A stretch of DNA of 64,000 nt from Planctomycetota bacterium (GCA_003388505.1 QQVO01000018.1:118279-182278), one strand, 5' to 3'. Shown: positions 9,300-19,041, counted from the first letter of the stretch. The notes: generated from the letters alone by a model not told the origin. Numbers and translations are program-made.

Positions 9300-11042
9300 A
9301 TGTCGACGACAATCAGACTTCGCTGCCGGATCCTGACGGCTTTCCTGGCCGCCTTATTCGCCTCTCCCGTTCCGAATGCTGCGGACGAATCGGGCGGGGC
9401 GCCGCCGCACTTCGACAACGCCGTCGTTGCGGCCGATCATCCGGCCGCATCGGAGGCGGGGGTCGAGATTCTCCGGCAAGGGGGCAACGTCGTCGATGCG
9501 GCCGTTGCGGTCGCGTTCACGCTGTCGGTCGTCCGCCCGGAAAGCTGCGGAATCGGCGGCGGCGGCTTCATGATCATCTGGAACGCCGAAGAGCAACAGG
9601 GCGTCGCAATCGACTATCGTGAGCGCGCCCCGCTCGCAGCCTCCCGCGACATGTTCACCGCCGCCGATGACCAGAAGCCCCCCTCCAGCCGCGAGGGAGG
9701 ACTCGCGATCGCCGTCCCCGGCGACGTCGCCGGACTCTGCTATGCCGTCAGGGAGTACGGGACACTGGAACTCTCGCAGGTGCTCGCTCCTGCGATTCGC
9801 CTGGCGCGGGACGGCGTGCCGATCGACCGCCAGATGCTCAGCAGCCGGCAATCGATCCTCAAACGGTTGGCCGACGACCCAACGGCCATCGAACGCTATT
9901 CCGCGCTCTACACCCAGTACCTCGGCGCGGGACAAGCGGGCGAGATCGGAGACCTCTTCCATTCGCCGCTGGCAGACGTCCTGCAACACATCGCGGTCGA
10001 AGGACCGGACGGCTTCTACCGCGGCCCCGTCGCCGCTGCGATTGTCGCGGAAGTCCGCCGGCAGGGGGGCATCCTCACCCTCGACGATCTCGCAGCGATG
10101 CAGCCGGTCGTCCGCACTCCGCTGCAGGGCGAATTCGCCGACAACACAATCATCACCATGCCGCCCCCCTCCAGCGGAGGCGTCGCGCTCTTGCAGATCC
10201 TCAACGTCCTGTCGGCGTACGAACAGTCACATCCGGAAACACGTCTGCCGGGAATGAACCACAACAGCCCGGCCTACATCCATCTCGTCACCGAAGCGAT
10301 GAAACACGCCTTCGCCGACCGGGCCGAGTTTCTCGGAGACGCTGATTTCGCTGAGGTGCCGGTCGCCGACCTCATCAGTCGCGAATATGCGGCCCGCATC
10401 GCCGACCAGATCGATCGCACGACAACACAGCCGCTGGAGTCCTACGGCCGGCATTCCACTCCCAGCGACGGCGGCACGAGTCATTTCTCAGTCATCGACG
10501 CCGCCGGCAACGCCGTCGCCTGCACCGAAACAATCAACACCACCTACGGCAGCCTCGTCGTCGAACCACGGTTCGGCATCGTCCTCAACAACGAGATGGA
10601 CGACTTCGCCGCCGTCCCCGGCGAACCGAATGCCTTCGGATTGATCCAGAGCGAAGCCAACGCCGTCGAACCGCGCAAGAAGCCGCTCTCCAGCATGACG
10701 CCGACCATCGTCGTCCGGGACGGCAGGGCGATCTTCGCCGTCGGCGCCTCCGGCGGACCGCGAATCATCAGCGCCACGCTGCAGGTGCTGCTCAACCGGT
10801 TGCGATTCGATATGAACGTCGAGGACGCCGTCTCCGCCCCCCGCTTTCACCATCAATGGGCGCCCGAGGAACTTCTGCTCGAAGAGAACATCACCGATGA
10901 GACGCGCCAGGCGCTCGGCGATCTGGGGCATCAGACAGAACGTCGAAGCGGGTTGGCAGCCGCCCAAGCGGCCGCGAGAGAAGTCGCACGACTCACCGGC
11001 GCAAGCGATTTCCGCAAGGGAGGAAAGCCGGCCGGCTACTGA
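9300..11042 (+). CDS. ggt: Gamma-glutamyltransferase precursor
   Basis: A 580-aa periplasmic or exported enzyme that hydrolyses or transfers the gamma-glutamyl group of glutathione. ATG 9300 is chosen because a signal peptide follows at once (ILTAFLAALFASPV). ATG 9249 is possible but would bury it. The large subunit has GGNVVDAAVAVAFTLSVV, PESCGIGGGGFM and DYRERAPLAA. Autocleavage should occur before Thr393 in GGTSHFSVID, followed by TINTTYGS. PSSGGVALLQ and SSMTPTIV are the late substrate motifs. The length is normal for the family. It stands alone between a sulfatase and a convergent gene. Confidence 0.95.
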   Translation: MSTTIRLRCRILTAFLAALFASPVPNAADESGGAPPHFDNAVVAADHPAASEAGVEILRQGGNVVDAAVAVAFTLSVVRPESCGIGGGGFMIIWNAEEQQGVAIDYRERAPLAASRDMFTAADDQKPPSSREGGLAIAVPGDVAGLCYAVREYGTLELSQVLAPAIRLARDGVPIDRQMLSSRQSILKRLADDPTAIERYSALYTQYLGAGQAGEIGDLFHSPLADVLQHIAVEGPDGFYRGPVAAAIVAEVRRQGGILTLDDLAAMQPVVRTPLQGEFADNTIITMPPPSSGGVALLQILNVLSAYEQSHPETRLPGMNHNSPAYIHLVTEAMKHAFADRAEFLGDADFAEVPVADLISREYAARIADQIDRTTTQPLESYGRHSTPSDGGTSHFSVIDAAGNAVACTETINTTYGSLVVEPRFGIVLNNEMDDFAAVPGEPNAFGLIQSEANAVEPRKKPLSSMTPTIVVRDGRAIFAVGASGGPRIISATLQVLLNRLRFDMNVEDAVSAPRFHHQWAPEELLLEENITDETRQALGDLGHQTERRSGLAAAQAAAREVARLTGASDFRKGGKPAGY

Positions 11043-11051
11043 GCCTCGCCC

Positions 11052-11825
11052 TCAGCGGTTGGCCTCCGCCTCCTGTCGCTCTTTCTCCCGCCGCTCGGCC
11101 GCCTCGGCGATAATCCCCTCAGGATCGGCCTCGAATGCCTGCCGGCAGCCGCTGCAGCAGACGTAGTACGTCTTTCCCTTGTACGTCACCGTCATCGTCC
11201 CTGCGCCCCCGGTGACGATGCATTCCGGTCCGCTGTTGTCGCTGCTCGCCAGTCGCGTCCCCTCCCGCGTGTAACCGACTTCCGCGACTCTGAAAAACGT
11301 CTGCTGATTCTCAGACCGCTTCTCATGCAGCACCAGCATTCGTTTCTCATTGAGATGCGTGACGGTCAACCGGTGCACTTCCCCTGAGTCGTCCGCCTCC
11401 GAAACAAGCACCAGTTTCTCGTCCTCAACGGCGCCCGTGTACGACCGCTCCATGTCGCCCGGAATCAGCGCCGTCAGCGTGTAGTGCTCCGTCTCGGGGT
11501 CATAAGTCAACCGGCCGGAGACGAACAGTTTGCCGTCCTCCACATCGTACCGCAGCGCAATGCCGTCATCCTCGAAGTCCCACACCCACTCCGCCGTCTC
11601 GCGCCAGGCCCCCTTGGCCGACCCCCTTCTGGGTTGCCCGGTCCCGCGCCAACCACCCACCAGCGGGTTGAACGCAGCCAGCGCCTCTTTCTGCTCGGCG
11701 CGGGTGTCGTCCTGGACCTCCTCGGCGGACGCGAACCAGCCGCAGACGGCCAACAAAGCCAGACATCCCGCAGCCCGCAGCATGCCTCGGGTCCAATTCC
11801 GACGATCAAATGCTCTGTCTGCCAT
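11052..11825 (-). CDS. Secreted protein with C-terminal YHS/TRASH-like metal-binding motif
   Basis: A 257-aa protein with a signal peptide (LRAAGCLALLAVCGWFASAE). The central part (about 45-190) resembles DUF1579-like lipocalin-type folds (LVGGWRGTG, WDFEDDGIALRYDV). The C-terminus (about 200-245) has GPECIVTGG, GKTYYVCCSGCRQAFEAD and DPEGII, i.e. the Cys pattern of YHS/TRASH domains that bind soft metals such as copper. It converges on ggt with a 9-bp gap. A periplasmic metal-handling role is inferred from the motif only. Confidence 0.7.
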   Translation of the reverse strand: MADRAFDRRNWTRGMLRAAGCLALLAVCGWFASAEEVQDDTRAEQKEALAAFNPLVGGWRGTGQPRRGSAKGAWRETAEWVWDFEDDGIALRYDVEDGKLFVSGRLTYDPETEHYTLTALIPGDMERSYTGAVEDEKLVLVSEADDSGEVHRLTVTHLNEKRMLVLHEKRSENQQTFFRVAEVGYTREGTRLASSDNSGPECIVTGGAGTMTVTYKGKTYYVCCSGCRQAFEADPEGIIAEAAERREKERQEAEANR

Positions 11826-12101
11826 GAACCAAAAACCCCTGAGCGGTTAACGATTGGGAGGGCGCGGATGCACGCCGCCCCTCGCGAAGTCGGCAATCAT
11901 TGTAACACCGGAGGGCCGCATGGGGACCGCTGTTATCGACCTGCCGGACCGAAACCATGGGGACGCGACCGCTTCGGAGGTCAACCGCCGCCGAATGTGG
12001 GGCCGACCAACGCGACAACGAGAATCCAATCCCCTTGCATTCTCCCGCAACGACCCCGAAACTGAATCAACAACCGTCTGGCTCATCCAGGCTGAATTGA
12101 C

Positions 12102-12177
12102 GGGTGCCACTGGCTCCGCCAGTGCGAACCAGAAAGGACGTCTACTCCGCGATGCACTGGCAAAGCCAGTGGCACCC
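12102..12177. repeat. Paired palindromes, family E
   Basis: GGGTGCCACTGGCTCCGCCA at 12102 faces its inverted copy ending at 12177 (AGCCAGTGGCACCC). Each arm is itself a small hairpin. It lies in the non-coding gap before the small gene at 12343. Confidence 0.75.
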
Positions 12178-12220
12178 AAACCGTCAATGCAGGAGTGATC
12201 AACCACTACTGGCCCATCAA

Positions 12221-12300
12221 TTCAGATTTCTGAGGTTGACCGGTTCTCACGGGAGCACGAATCCCGCAGTGTTCGTTGCGGATTTGCGTTACAGCCAACC
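12221..12300 (+). repeat. Dispersed repeat family D, copy 1
   Basis: It contains GAGGTTGACCGGTTCTCACG, then AATCCCGCAG and TGCGGATTTGCG. Four relatives are at 25156, 20661 (inverted), 46275 (inverted) and 57541. Confidence 0.65.
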
Positions 12301-12342
12301 CGAAGATAAAGCCCTCCCAGGGCACGTTTGGAGCAGAGAATC

Positions 12343-12591
12343 ATGCCCACCACACAAACCGCCCCTGAGATCCTCGAACGCCACTTCCTCGAAATCCGCT
12401 GCGGTCTCCTCAACCTCTGTGCCGCGCTCGACCGGATCGATCGCTCCGCAGAGCCCGGCCAGCTCTCCGACGACCGCCGAATGCAACTCATCCGCCAGGG
12501 CATCGACGTCCTCGCCTCCGACGGCGACGACCGCGCCGAACGCCTCCAACTGCTCTTCAGCGACTCCTACGAGGAAGGCTGGAACCGTTGA
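12343..12591 (+). CDS. Small hypothetical protein (82 aa)
   Basis: ATG 12343 follows GGAGCAGAGAATC, a good ribosome site. The protein is acidic and helical (RHFLEIRCGLLNLCAALDRI, LLFSDSYEEGWNR) with no signal peptide or known motif. The composition and clean start support a real gene. I do not recognise the family. Confidence 0.55.
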   Translation: MPTTQTAPEILERHFLEIRCGLLNLCAALDRIDRSAEPGQLSDDRRMQLIRQGIDVLASDGDDRAERLQLLFSDSYEEGWNR

Positions 12592-12610
12592 CGCATTGCG
12601 TCGACGATCC

Positions 12611-12652
12611 CCGTTTGGCCGCGACCCGCAGGGGAGCGCGTCTTCTGTCAAC
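12611..12652 (-). repeat. Dispersed repeat family G, copy 1
   Basis: It carries GCGACCCGCAGGGGAGCGCG; the reverse complement recurs at 48610-48648. Both copies sit in intergenic DNA. Confidence 0.6.
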
Positions 12653-12710
12653 TTCGTATAGAATTGCGAGTATCGGACTCGCGCGCTCAATCCTTCCGTC
12701 CAAACGCCTC

Positions 12711-13439
12711 ATGTCCACTGCCGTCACCACACCCGCCCGCAGCGTACTGATCCAAGAGGGACTTGAGATCCCCCTCTGGATCGCAAACCTCGACGACTTC
12801 CGCCGCTGGACCCACTCGGAAGACTTCCCCGAACAGGGACGCATCGACTACGTCGACGGCAGAATCGAGGTGGATACGATGGTCGAAGACCCGTTCTTGT
12901 ACGGAACACCGAAGGTCGAGATTGCGCGAGTCATCGCGAACCGCGTCAAACAGCAAGACCTCGGCGACGTCTTCATCGATGCCACACGCGTCGCCTGTCC
13001 CGCGGCCGGTCTTTCCGTCGAGCCGGACTTGATCTTTGTTTCCCATTCTTCGATCAAATCCGGCCGCGTCACGCTGGTCGATTCCCCATCAGGCAAGCCC
13101 GGCAGCTACATCGAAATCCTCGGTCCGCCCGACCTCGTGCTCGAAGTCGTCAGCAACAGCTCTGTCCAAAAGGACACCGTGAGACTGCTGGACGACTACC
13201 ACAAGGCCGGCGTCCCGGAATACTGGCTCGTCGACGCCCGCGCCGAAGATCAACTCAGCTTCGCCATCTGGACCTGGCATGAGAACGGATTCGAACAGTC
13301 CCCCACGGACCAAGACGGCTACCAGAGATCGGAGGTTCTGAATGCGTCGTATCGATTCGAACGCACACGCCGACCCGACGGACGCTGGACCTACGATCTT
13401 CTCGAATCAACCCTCCACTCCCTGGACCCTCGACCCTAG
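12711..13439 (+). CDS. Uma2 family endonuclease-like protein (DUF820)
   Basis: A 242-aa protein of the PD-(D/E)XK-like Uma2/DUF820 group, which is common in cyanobacteria and planctomycetes. It shows RIDYVDGRIEVD, then VEPDLIFVS with the acidic residue, then PPDLVLEVVSNSSVQKDT and AGVPEYWLVDAR. Whether these proteins cut DNA in vivo is unsettled. The ATG at 12711 directly precedes a typical N-terminus. It ends 18 bp before the TatD-like gene, and a second Uma2 gene follows that one. Confidence 0.85.
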   Translation: MSTAVTTPARSVLIQEGLEIPLWIANLDDFRRWTHSEDFPEQGRIDYVDGRIEVDTMVEDPFLYGTPKVEIARVIANRVKQQDLGDVFIDATRVACPAAGLSVEPDLIFVSHSSIKSGRVTLVDSPSGKPGSYIEILGPPDLVLEVVSNSSVQKDTVRLLDDYHKAGVPEYWLVDARAEDQLSFAIWTWHENGFEQSPTDQDGYQRSEVLNASYRFERTRRPDGRWTYDLLESTLHSLDPRP

Positions 13440-13457
13440 ACCCCCAACCCGCCCGCC

Positions 13458-14270
13458 ATGTACTTCATCGACCCCCACGTCCACATGGTCTCCCGCGTCA
13501 CCGACGATTACGAGCGGATGGCCCGCATGGGGTGCGTCGCCGTCAGCGAACCGGCGTTCTGGGCCGGGTTCGATCGCGGCTCCGTCGACGGCTTTCGCGA
13601 CTACTTCCGGCAGTTGACCGACTTCGAGCCCAAGCGCGCCGGGTGGAGCGGCGTGCAGCACTACACCTGGCTCTGCATCAACGCCAAGGAAGCCGAGAAT
13701 ATCGAACTTTCTCGCGAAGTCATCGCGATGATCCCCGAGTTCCTCAACAAACCGGGCGTCCTCGGCATCGGCGAGATCGGACTCAACAAGAACACGATGA
13801 ACGAGAGCACCATCTTCCGGGAACACCTCGACCTGGCGGCGAAGACCAACGAACTGGTGCTCATTCATACGCCGCATCTGGAGGACAAGTACAAAGGCAC
13901 GCGGATGATCGTCGACATGCTCAACGAGCGGAGCGACATCCCGCACGAACGGGTTCTCATCGATCATGTGGAAGAGCACACCGTCCGCGTGGCGAAAGAC
14001 GACGGCTTCTGGTGCGCCATGACCCTGTACCCCACGACGAAATGCACTCCGGCGCGGGCGGCCGACATCATCGAGCGTTACGGCGACGACCGCATCATGG
14101 TCAACTCCGCCGGAGACTGGGGCCCGTCCAACCCGCTGGCCGTCCCCGATTTCATCCAGGAGATGCGCCACCGCGGCCACAGCGAAGCGAAGATCCGCAA
14201 GATCGTCTACGACAACCCGCTCGAGTTCTTCAGCCAGTGCAAGCGGTTCGAATTCACTCCGCCCGAGTAG
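13458..14270 (+). CDS. TatD-like metal-dependent hydrolase
   Basis: A 270-aa TIM-barrel amidohydrolase-superfamily protein. The N-terminal HxH is His7/His9 (DPHVHM). GIGEIGLN supplies the Glu ligand and LVLIHTPH a further His. DHVEEHT and NSAGDWGPSN provide the late His and Asp. It lacks a signal peptide and should be cytoplasmic. Substrate is not evident; TatD relatives are DNases or lactonases. It is probably cotranscribed with the flanking Uma2 genes (gaps 18 and 66 bp). Confidence 0.8.
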   Translation: MYFIDPHVHMVSRVTDDYERMARMGCVAVSEPAFWAGFDRGSVDGFRDYFRQLTDFEPKRAGWSGVQHYTWLCINAKEAENIELSREVIAMIPEFLNKPGVLGIGEIGLNKNTMNESTIFREHLDLAAKTNELVLIHTPHLEDKYKGTRMIVDMLNERSDIPHERVLIDHVEEHTVRVAKDDGFWCAMTLYPTTKCTPARAADIIERYGDDRIMVNSAGDWGPSNPLAVPDFIQEMRHRGHSEAKIRKIVYDNPLEFFSQCKRFEFTPPE

Positions 14271-14336
14271 CCAAGCAAGAGCGATGGATCGTTGCGCAGT
14301 TCTAAGAGACGCCTTTCACATTTGATTACAACCTCA

Positions 14337-14912
14337 ATGAGCACCGCCACGTCAGTCACGATCGATCAATTTGAGCGGATGATCGATCGCGGTGCATTCA
14401 CCGGCCGCTCGGAGCAACGCGTCGAACTCATCCGCGCGGAACTGAGAAGCATGAGCCCCATCGGCGTCGACCATGAGAATATCGTTGACTGGCTGCTGGA
14501 ATGGAGCTTTGACAATGTTGATCGAAAAACCGTCCGTATCCGCTGTCAGGAGTCGATTGGAATCTCGAAACTTGAAACCATTCCGCAGCCCGACATCGCT
14601 TGGGTTTCACGCAAGAACGTTCGCGGCCGGCCCGCTCCAGAGGATGTCCTGCTGCTGATCGAGGTCGCCGACAGCAGTCTCGGATTCGATTCCGGAGAGA
14701 AAGCGCGGATCTATGCTGAGGCGGGAATCCGGGATTATTGGATCGTCAACATCCCCCAACGAAGACTGATCGTCCTGCGCGAACCGGGCAACGACGGGTA
14801 TGCTTCAAGGATCGAACACGCCGCAGGAGCCGTCGTCAGCCCCGCCTTGGTCAGTGCATCGGCGTTGATGGTCACAGAACTCTTCTCATGTCTGGAGGGG
14901 CACGGCTCGTAG
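14337..14912 (+). CDS. Uma2 family endonuclease-like protein (DUF820), second copy
   Basis: A 191-aa protein, more typical in length than the Uma2 member at 12711. Start ATG 14337 gives MSTATSVTIDQFERM. It contains RVELIRAELRSMSPIG, then PQPDIAWVS, LLLIEVADSSLGFD and AGIRDYWIVNI, in the conserved Uma2 order. Base use is less GC-rich than in neighbours. It differs clearly from the 12711 protein, so this is not a recent duplication. Confidence 0.87.
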   Translation: MSTATSVTIDQFERMIDRGAFTGRSEQRVELIRAELRSMSPIGVDHENIVDWLLEWSFDNVDRKTVRIRCQESIGISKLETIPQPDIAWVSRKNVRGRPAPEDVLLLIEVADSSLGFDSGEKARIYAEAGIRDYWIVNIPQRRLIVLREPGNDGYASRIEHAAGAVVSPALVSASALMVTELFSCLEGHGS

Positions 14913-15234
14913 CAGTACAGAAACCGCGAGATTTTCAATTACCTGCACGGCAGTGTGAAGTCCGCAACCTGAATCGTCGATTCCCGCAAACGATTCCCGC
15001 CTTTTCCTCGTAACACTCCTCGGACGGCCGCACGACGAAAACTCCGACTGGCTTCACACTGCCGAACACCCTAAAATCGCGCTCAAGTGACTCGGCCGGT
15101 CGCGGAATCCACGTAAGGTGTTACGGGACGCGACCATGTGCGGGCGATCTCCACGGACGCGTCGGCCGGCTGATTCGCTGACTCCACGCGGCTTCCGCGT
15201 CCGTTGAAACACGGCAGAAAAGCACGCATTCCGC
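14913..15234. other. 322-bp interval, no gene seen
   Basis: No frame with family resemblance, RNA gene or strong hairpin is seen. It should contain the promoter of the gene at 15235. Confidence 0.5.
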
Positions 15235-16140
15235 ATGCGCGATCCCCGGATAGATCTCAAGACTCCCTGGCTGGCGGCCCTGCTGGCGTTCCTGGTCCCC
15301 GGCGCGGGGCACCTGTATCAGGGGCGGTACTTCAAGGCGGCCGTCTACTCCGTCTGCATCATCGGCATGTTCATCACCGGCATGCGGATGTCCGACTGGC
15401 GGGCGATGTATCTGCACCATCCCCCGCCGGGAGAACGCCTGCGCGGCAATCGCAATCGCTTGCAGTTTCTTGCCCAGTTCGGCGTCGGCGCTCCGGCCCT
15501 CTACGCCCTGCTCCAGAACAAGCGCTACTACGGCGAGGACAACGTCGACCGGACAACGATCGACGCCCCGATGACGGCCGATTTCGAAGGCGAACTCAAC
15601 TCCTCCGCCGACGACCTCCAGAACGCCTATGTCACCGGCACGATCCAGCTCGAGCCGGCCGAGAACGAATTCGGCAGCGAAACCATCAACGGACGTCTGG
15701 TGGGGACACGAGAAGACGGCACGCCCATTGAACTCGAACTCATCAGCCGGATCGAACTTGACAAGCCGGTTCGCGCAGATGCTCGCCGCGACATTGACGG
15801 CACGATTTACAAGATGACCGAAGAAGGACCGCGCGCCGTCGGCGCCCTCGAAGGCACGATCCCCCGCAGTTTTTTGAACTGGTTCGTCGCTCCCGTCGAG
15901 ACCAAACAGGATCGCGAGATGCACGCCCGGCTCGGCAAGTTCCACGAGCTGGCGATGGTCTTTACCTGGGTCGCCGGTCTGCTCAACCTGCTTGTCATCT
16001 GGGACGCCTACGACGGCCCCGCCTATGCCTATGGTGATGAGACGGATACAGGCGACACCGACTCCGGGAAAAAGAGCGAAGAGTCCGAAAAACCGGCCGG
16101 CGAAGACACCAAACGAACTCCGGCCGAAGCAACCGCCTGA
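15235..16140 (+). CDS. Planctomycete membrane protein (DUF6677-like)
   Basis: A 301-aa protein. The N-terminus (LAALLAFLVPGAGHLYQGRY, then VYSVCIIGMFITGM) has the 'PGxGHxYQGxxxKA' signature of TM2-like membrane proteins. A third membrane segment is near residues 240-262 (GLLNLLVIWDAY). The middle is a soluble, probably beta-rich region. The tail is acidic and hydrophilic. DUF6677 is my recollection of the family and was not checked. It is followed 35 bp later by a small membrane protein, and the pair looks like an operon. Confidence 0.65.
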   Translation: MRDPRIDLKTPWLAALLAFLVPGAGHLYQGRYFKAAVYSVCIIGMFITGMRMSDWRAMYLHHPPPGERLRGNRNRLQFLAQFGVGAPALYALLQNKRYYGEDNVDRTTIDAPMTADFEGELNSSADDLQNAYVTGTIQLEPAENEFGSETINGRLVGTREDGTPIELELISRIELDKPVRADARRDIDGTIYKMTEEGPRAVGALEGTIPRSFLNWFVAPVETKQDREMHARLGKFHELAMVFTWVAGLLNLLVIWDAYDGPAYAYGDETDTGDTDSGKKSEESEKPAGEDTKRTPAEATA

Positions 16141-16175
16141 TGCACAAGACGTCCGGTACGACACACTGAACACCC

Positions 16176-16370
16176 ATGCTGGTTCTCGCACAACTCGGCG
16201 TCACCTGGTACCTGTTCCCGCTTGCGGCGGTGATCAGCCTCGTCTACAGCGCCACTCGCTACGAGGCGCCCGCGCGCATCCTGTCCCGCGCGGGCAAGCT
16301 GTTTCTGCAGATCCTCTTTTTCATGGCCGTCATCCTCGGCGTCCTGATGCTCCTCTCCTTCCGGCTGTAG
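16176..16370 (+). CDS. Small membrane protein (64 aa)
   Basis: Two hydrophobic segments (LFPLAAVISLVYS and LFLQILFFMAVILGVLMLL) flank a basic loop (RYEAPARILSRAGK). It lies 35 bp after the DUF6677-like gene on the same strand. Function is unknown. Confidence 0.65.
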   Translation: MLVLAQLGVTWYLFPLAAVISLVYSATRYEAPARILSRAGKLFLQILFFMAVILGVLMLLSFRL

Positions 16371-16378
16371 CGCTCTCG

Positions 16379-16465
16379 TAACGCACGCTGCCAGCGTGCG
16401 CACCTTGGCCGTAAAACTCGCCGCGTTGTGTGCGATGAGCAGCGGCGCACGCAGGCTGCGTGCTC
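16379..16465. repeat. Paired palindromes, family A copy 2
   Basis: ACGCACGCTGCCAGCGTGCG at 16381 and GGCGCACGCAGGCTGCGTGC near 16444 are the same two palindromes as at 9144-9237, in the opposite order. They lie between genes. Confidence 0.7.
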
Positions 16466-16566
16466 AACGAGAAGCGTCAACGCGCCGTACGGGCTTGAAA
16501 TCCCGCACGTCTCCGGCCGATGATGCGCCCCAATCATCCCGGCGAACGTTCTCCTGACCCCTTTCG

Positions 16567-19041
16567 GTGCTGCACATCGTGGACTACGAAAAACTCGGGG
16601 CCTTCTATCTCGGCAGAGAATACGATCCGGCGGAGGAAACTCTCCGGCAGGAGATGGTCCTCTACGACTCCAAAGACCTCACCACCCACGCCGTCATCGT
16701 CGGCATGACCGGCAGCGGGAAGACCGGCCTCGGCGTCACGCTCCTCGAAGAAGCCGCCATCGACGGCATCCCCGCCATCATCGTCGACCCCAAGGGCGAC
16801 ATGGGGAACCTCCTGCTCAACTTTCCGGAACTTGATCCCCGCCGGATGGAACAATGGATCGAACCGGACGCCGCCGCCCGTAACGGCATGACCGTCGCCG
16901 AATATGCCGCCGAAATGGCGAAGACCTGGCAGGACGGACTCGCCCAGTGGGGGCAAACGCCCGAACGGATTGCGAGGCTGCGCGATGCGGCCGATACCGC
17001 GATCTACACCCCCGGCAGCAACGCCGGACTCCCCGTCAGCGTCCTCAAGTCCCTCGACGCACCGGCCAAAGAGATCCTGGAAGACGGCGACGCCATGCGC
17101 GAACGCGTCTCCTCATCCGTTTCGGGACTGCTGGCGCTGCTCGGGATCGACGCCGATCCGCTTCGCAGCCGCGAACACATCCTGCTCTCCAACGTCGTCG
17201 ACGACGCCTGGCGCAACGGACGCAGTCTCGACATGCCCGGACTCATTCGTGCCATCCAGTCTCCGCCGTTCGAGCAGATCGGCATCATGGACGTCGAAAC
17301 CATCTTTCCGGCCGATGACCGCATGCAACTGGCGATGACGCTCAACAACGTCCTCGCGTCACCCGGCTTCAGCGGTTGGACCCAGGGCGAACCGCTCAAC
17401 ATCCAGCGACTGCTCTATTCGCAGGACGGCAAACCGCGACTGTCCATTCTCTCCATCGCGCACCTCTCCGATCGCGAGCGGATGTTCTTCGTCACCATCC
17501 TGCTCAACGAAGTGCTCGCCTGGATGCGGAGCCAGTCCGGCACGTCCAGCCTGCGGGCCTTGCTCTACATGGACGAGGTCTTCGGCTATCTGCCCCCGAC
17601 GGCCAATCCCCCCTCGAAGACGCCACTGCTCACGTTGCTCAAACAGGCCCGCGCCTTCGGGCTGGGTCTCGTGCTCGCGACGCAGAACCCCGTCGACCTC
17701 GACTACAAAGCCCTCTCCAACGCCGGAACCTGGTTCCTCGGCCGCCTCCAGACCGAACGTGACAAGCTCCGCGTCCTCGACGGCCTCGAGGGAGCATCCG
17801 CCACAGCCGGCGCCGAGTTCGATCGCAAGCAGGTCGAACGCATCCTCTCCGGCGTCAAGAGCCGCGTCTTCCTGATGAACAACGTTCACGAAGACGCCCC
17901 CGTCGTCTTTCACACCCGCTGGGCCCTCTCCTTCCTCCGTGGGCCGCTCACGCGCGAGCAGATTCAAACCCTCATGCAGCCGCGCAGAAACGAGGCGGAG
18001 GCAGATCCCGCACCGGCCCCCGCCGCCCCGCAAGTACCGGCAACGGACGTCGCAACAACTCCCGTCGCCGAATCGACCGGCCCGCCGATCATCGCTCCGG
18101 AGATCCACCGGCGATACGTCGGCGTCAGCCGCTCGACTCCACGTTCCGCCCGGATCGTCTATCGTCCCGGTCTTTTCGCCACGGCCCGCCTCCATTTCGA
18201 CGACGCGAAGTCCCGCTCCGACGTCGACCTGTGGCAGGAAACCGCGCGGCTCTGCATTCCCGGCAAAGAGGTCGCCGCGCAGCCGTGGGACGACTCCCAG
18301 GCCGTCGAACCGGATCGTCTTGCTCTTCAGGGCGACCCCGAACCGGAGGCCGCCTTCGGCGATCTCCCCACCGACATGGCCCAGGCCAGGCCGTACTCCG
18401 GCTGGCAAAAGTCACTCAAGGACCATCTGTACCGCGAGGAGCGTCTCCCCCTCTTCTTCTGCCCGTCCAGAAAGGAGTATTCCAAACCGGACGAAACCGA
18501 GGGCGCCTTCAAAGGCCGTCTGCAGCACGCCCTGCACGAAGAGCGCGACCTGCAGATTGAAAAGGTGAGACAGAGATACGCCTCGAAAATCGATCGCCTG
18601 CAAGACCGCCATCGCAAGGCCCTGGAGCGCGTCGACAAGGAGAAGAGCCAGGCCAACTCCGCCACCATGTCGGCGGCTCTCTCGTTCGGAACAACCGTCC
18701 TCTCGGCCCTCTTCGGCCGCAAGTTGGCCAGTTCGACCAACGTCTCCAAAGCCGCCACCAGCATGCGGTCCGCCGGCCGCGCCGTCGATCAACGCGGCGA
18801 CATCGCCCGCGCCCAGGCGGGCGTCGAAGCGATCGCCGAAGACATCGAGGAACTTGAAGCCGAACTCGAAAAAGAACTCGACCGCATTCGCGAGGAGACG
18901 TCGGTCGATTCGCTCGAAATCGAACCGTACGAAATCACGCCGAAGAAGTCCGACATCACCGTCAGCGAAGTCACCCTCGCCTGGCTCCCCTATCGCGTCG
19001 ACGAGAACGACGCGCTGGTGCCAGCGTGGGATTGCGCGTAA
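16567..19041 (+). CDS. HerA/FtsK-like ATPase with DUF87-type helicase core
   Basis: An 824-aa protein starting at GTG 16567. The Walker A motif is GMTGSGKT (residues 46-53), followed by DPKGDMGNL. Walker B is LLYMDEVFGYL (~333-341), and a sensor segment is LATQNPVDLDY. This order fits the HerA/DUF87 DNA-pumping ATPases. The C-terminal third changes style: a proline/alanine linker, then a long charged coiled coil (KVRQRYASKIDRLQDRHRKA; EDIEELEAELEKELDRI) and a short beta tail. No HerA partner nuclease (NurA) is adjacent. The role (DNA processing or defence) is not decided by context. Confidence 0.85.
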   Translation: MLHIVDYEKLGAFYLGREYDPAEETLRQEMVLYDSKDLTTHAVIVGMTGSGKTGLGVTLLEEAAIDGIPAIIVDPKGDMGNLLLNFPELDPRRMEQWIEPDAAARNGMTVAEYAAEMAKTWQDGLAQWGQTPERIARLRDAADTAIYTPGSNAGLPVSVLKSLDAPAKEILEDGDAMRERVSSSVSGLLALLGIDADPLRSREHILLSNVVDDAWRNGRSLDMPGLIRAIQSPPFEQIGIMDVETIFPADDRMQLAMTLNNVLASPGFSGWTQGEPLNIQRLLYSQDGKPRLSILSIAHLSDRERMFFVTILLNEVLAWMRSQSGTSSLRALLYMDEVFGYLPPTANPPSKTPLLTLLKQARAFGLGLVLATQNPVDLDYKALSNAGTWFLGRLQTERDKLRVLDGLEGASATAGAEFDRKQVERILSGVKSRVFLMNNVHEDAPVVFHTRWALSFLRGPLTREQIQTLMQPRRNEAEADPAPAPAAPQVPATDVATTPVAESTGPPIIAPEIHRRYVGVSRSTPRSARIVYRPGLFATARLHFDDAKSRSDVDLWQETARLCIPGKEVAAQPWDDSQAVEPDRLALQGDPEPEAAFGDLPTDMAQARPYSGWQKSLKDHLYREERLPLFFCPSRKEYSKPDETEGAFKGRLQHALHEERDLQIEKVRQRYASKIDRLQDRHRKALERVDKEKSQANSATMSAALSFGTTVLSALFGRKLASSTNVSKAATSMRSAGRAVDQRGDIARAQAGVEAIAEDIEELEAELEKELDRIREETSVDSLEIEPYEITPKKSDITVSEVTLAWLPYRVDENDALVPAWDCA

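Larger units (their letters stand above)
11826..12342. other. 517-bp gene-free interval with repeats
   Basis: No convincing gene is seen. It holds a pair of exact-arm palindromes (12102-12125 and 12153-12177, GTGCCACTGGCT type) and one copy of the ~80-bp dispersed family D (12221-12300). Short frames here show no family resemblance. Confidence 0.6.

Noticed and set aside
11854..12198. Protein of 114 aa in the repeat-bearing gap
   Set aside because: Its second half is made of palindromic and dispersed repeats, and no motif or ribosome site supports it.
12711..14912. Two Uma2 genes as a transposable or toxin module
   Set aside because: The two proteins are quite different, no mobile features bound the region, and Uma2 genes are common singletons in this phylum.
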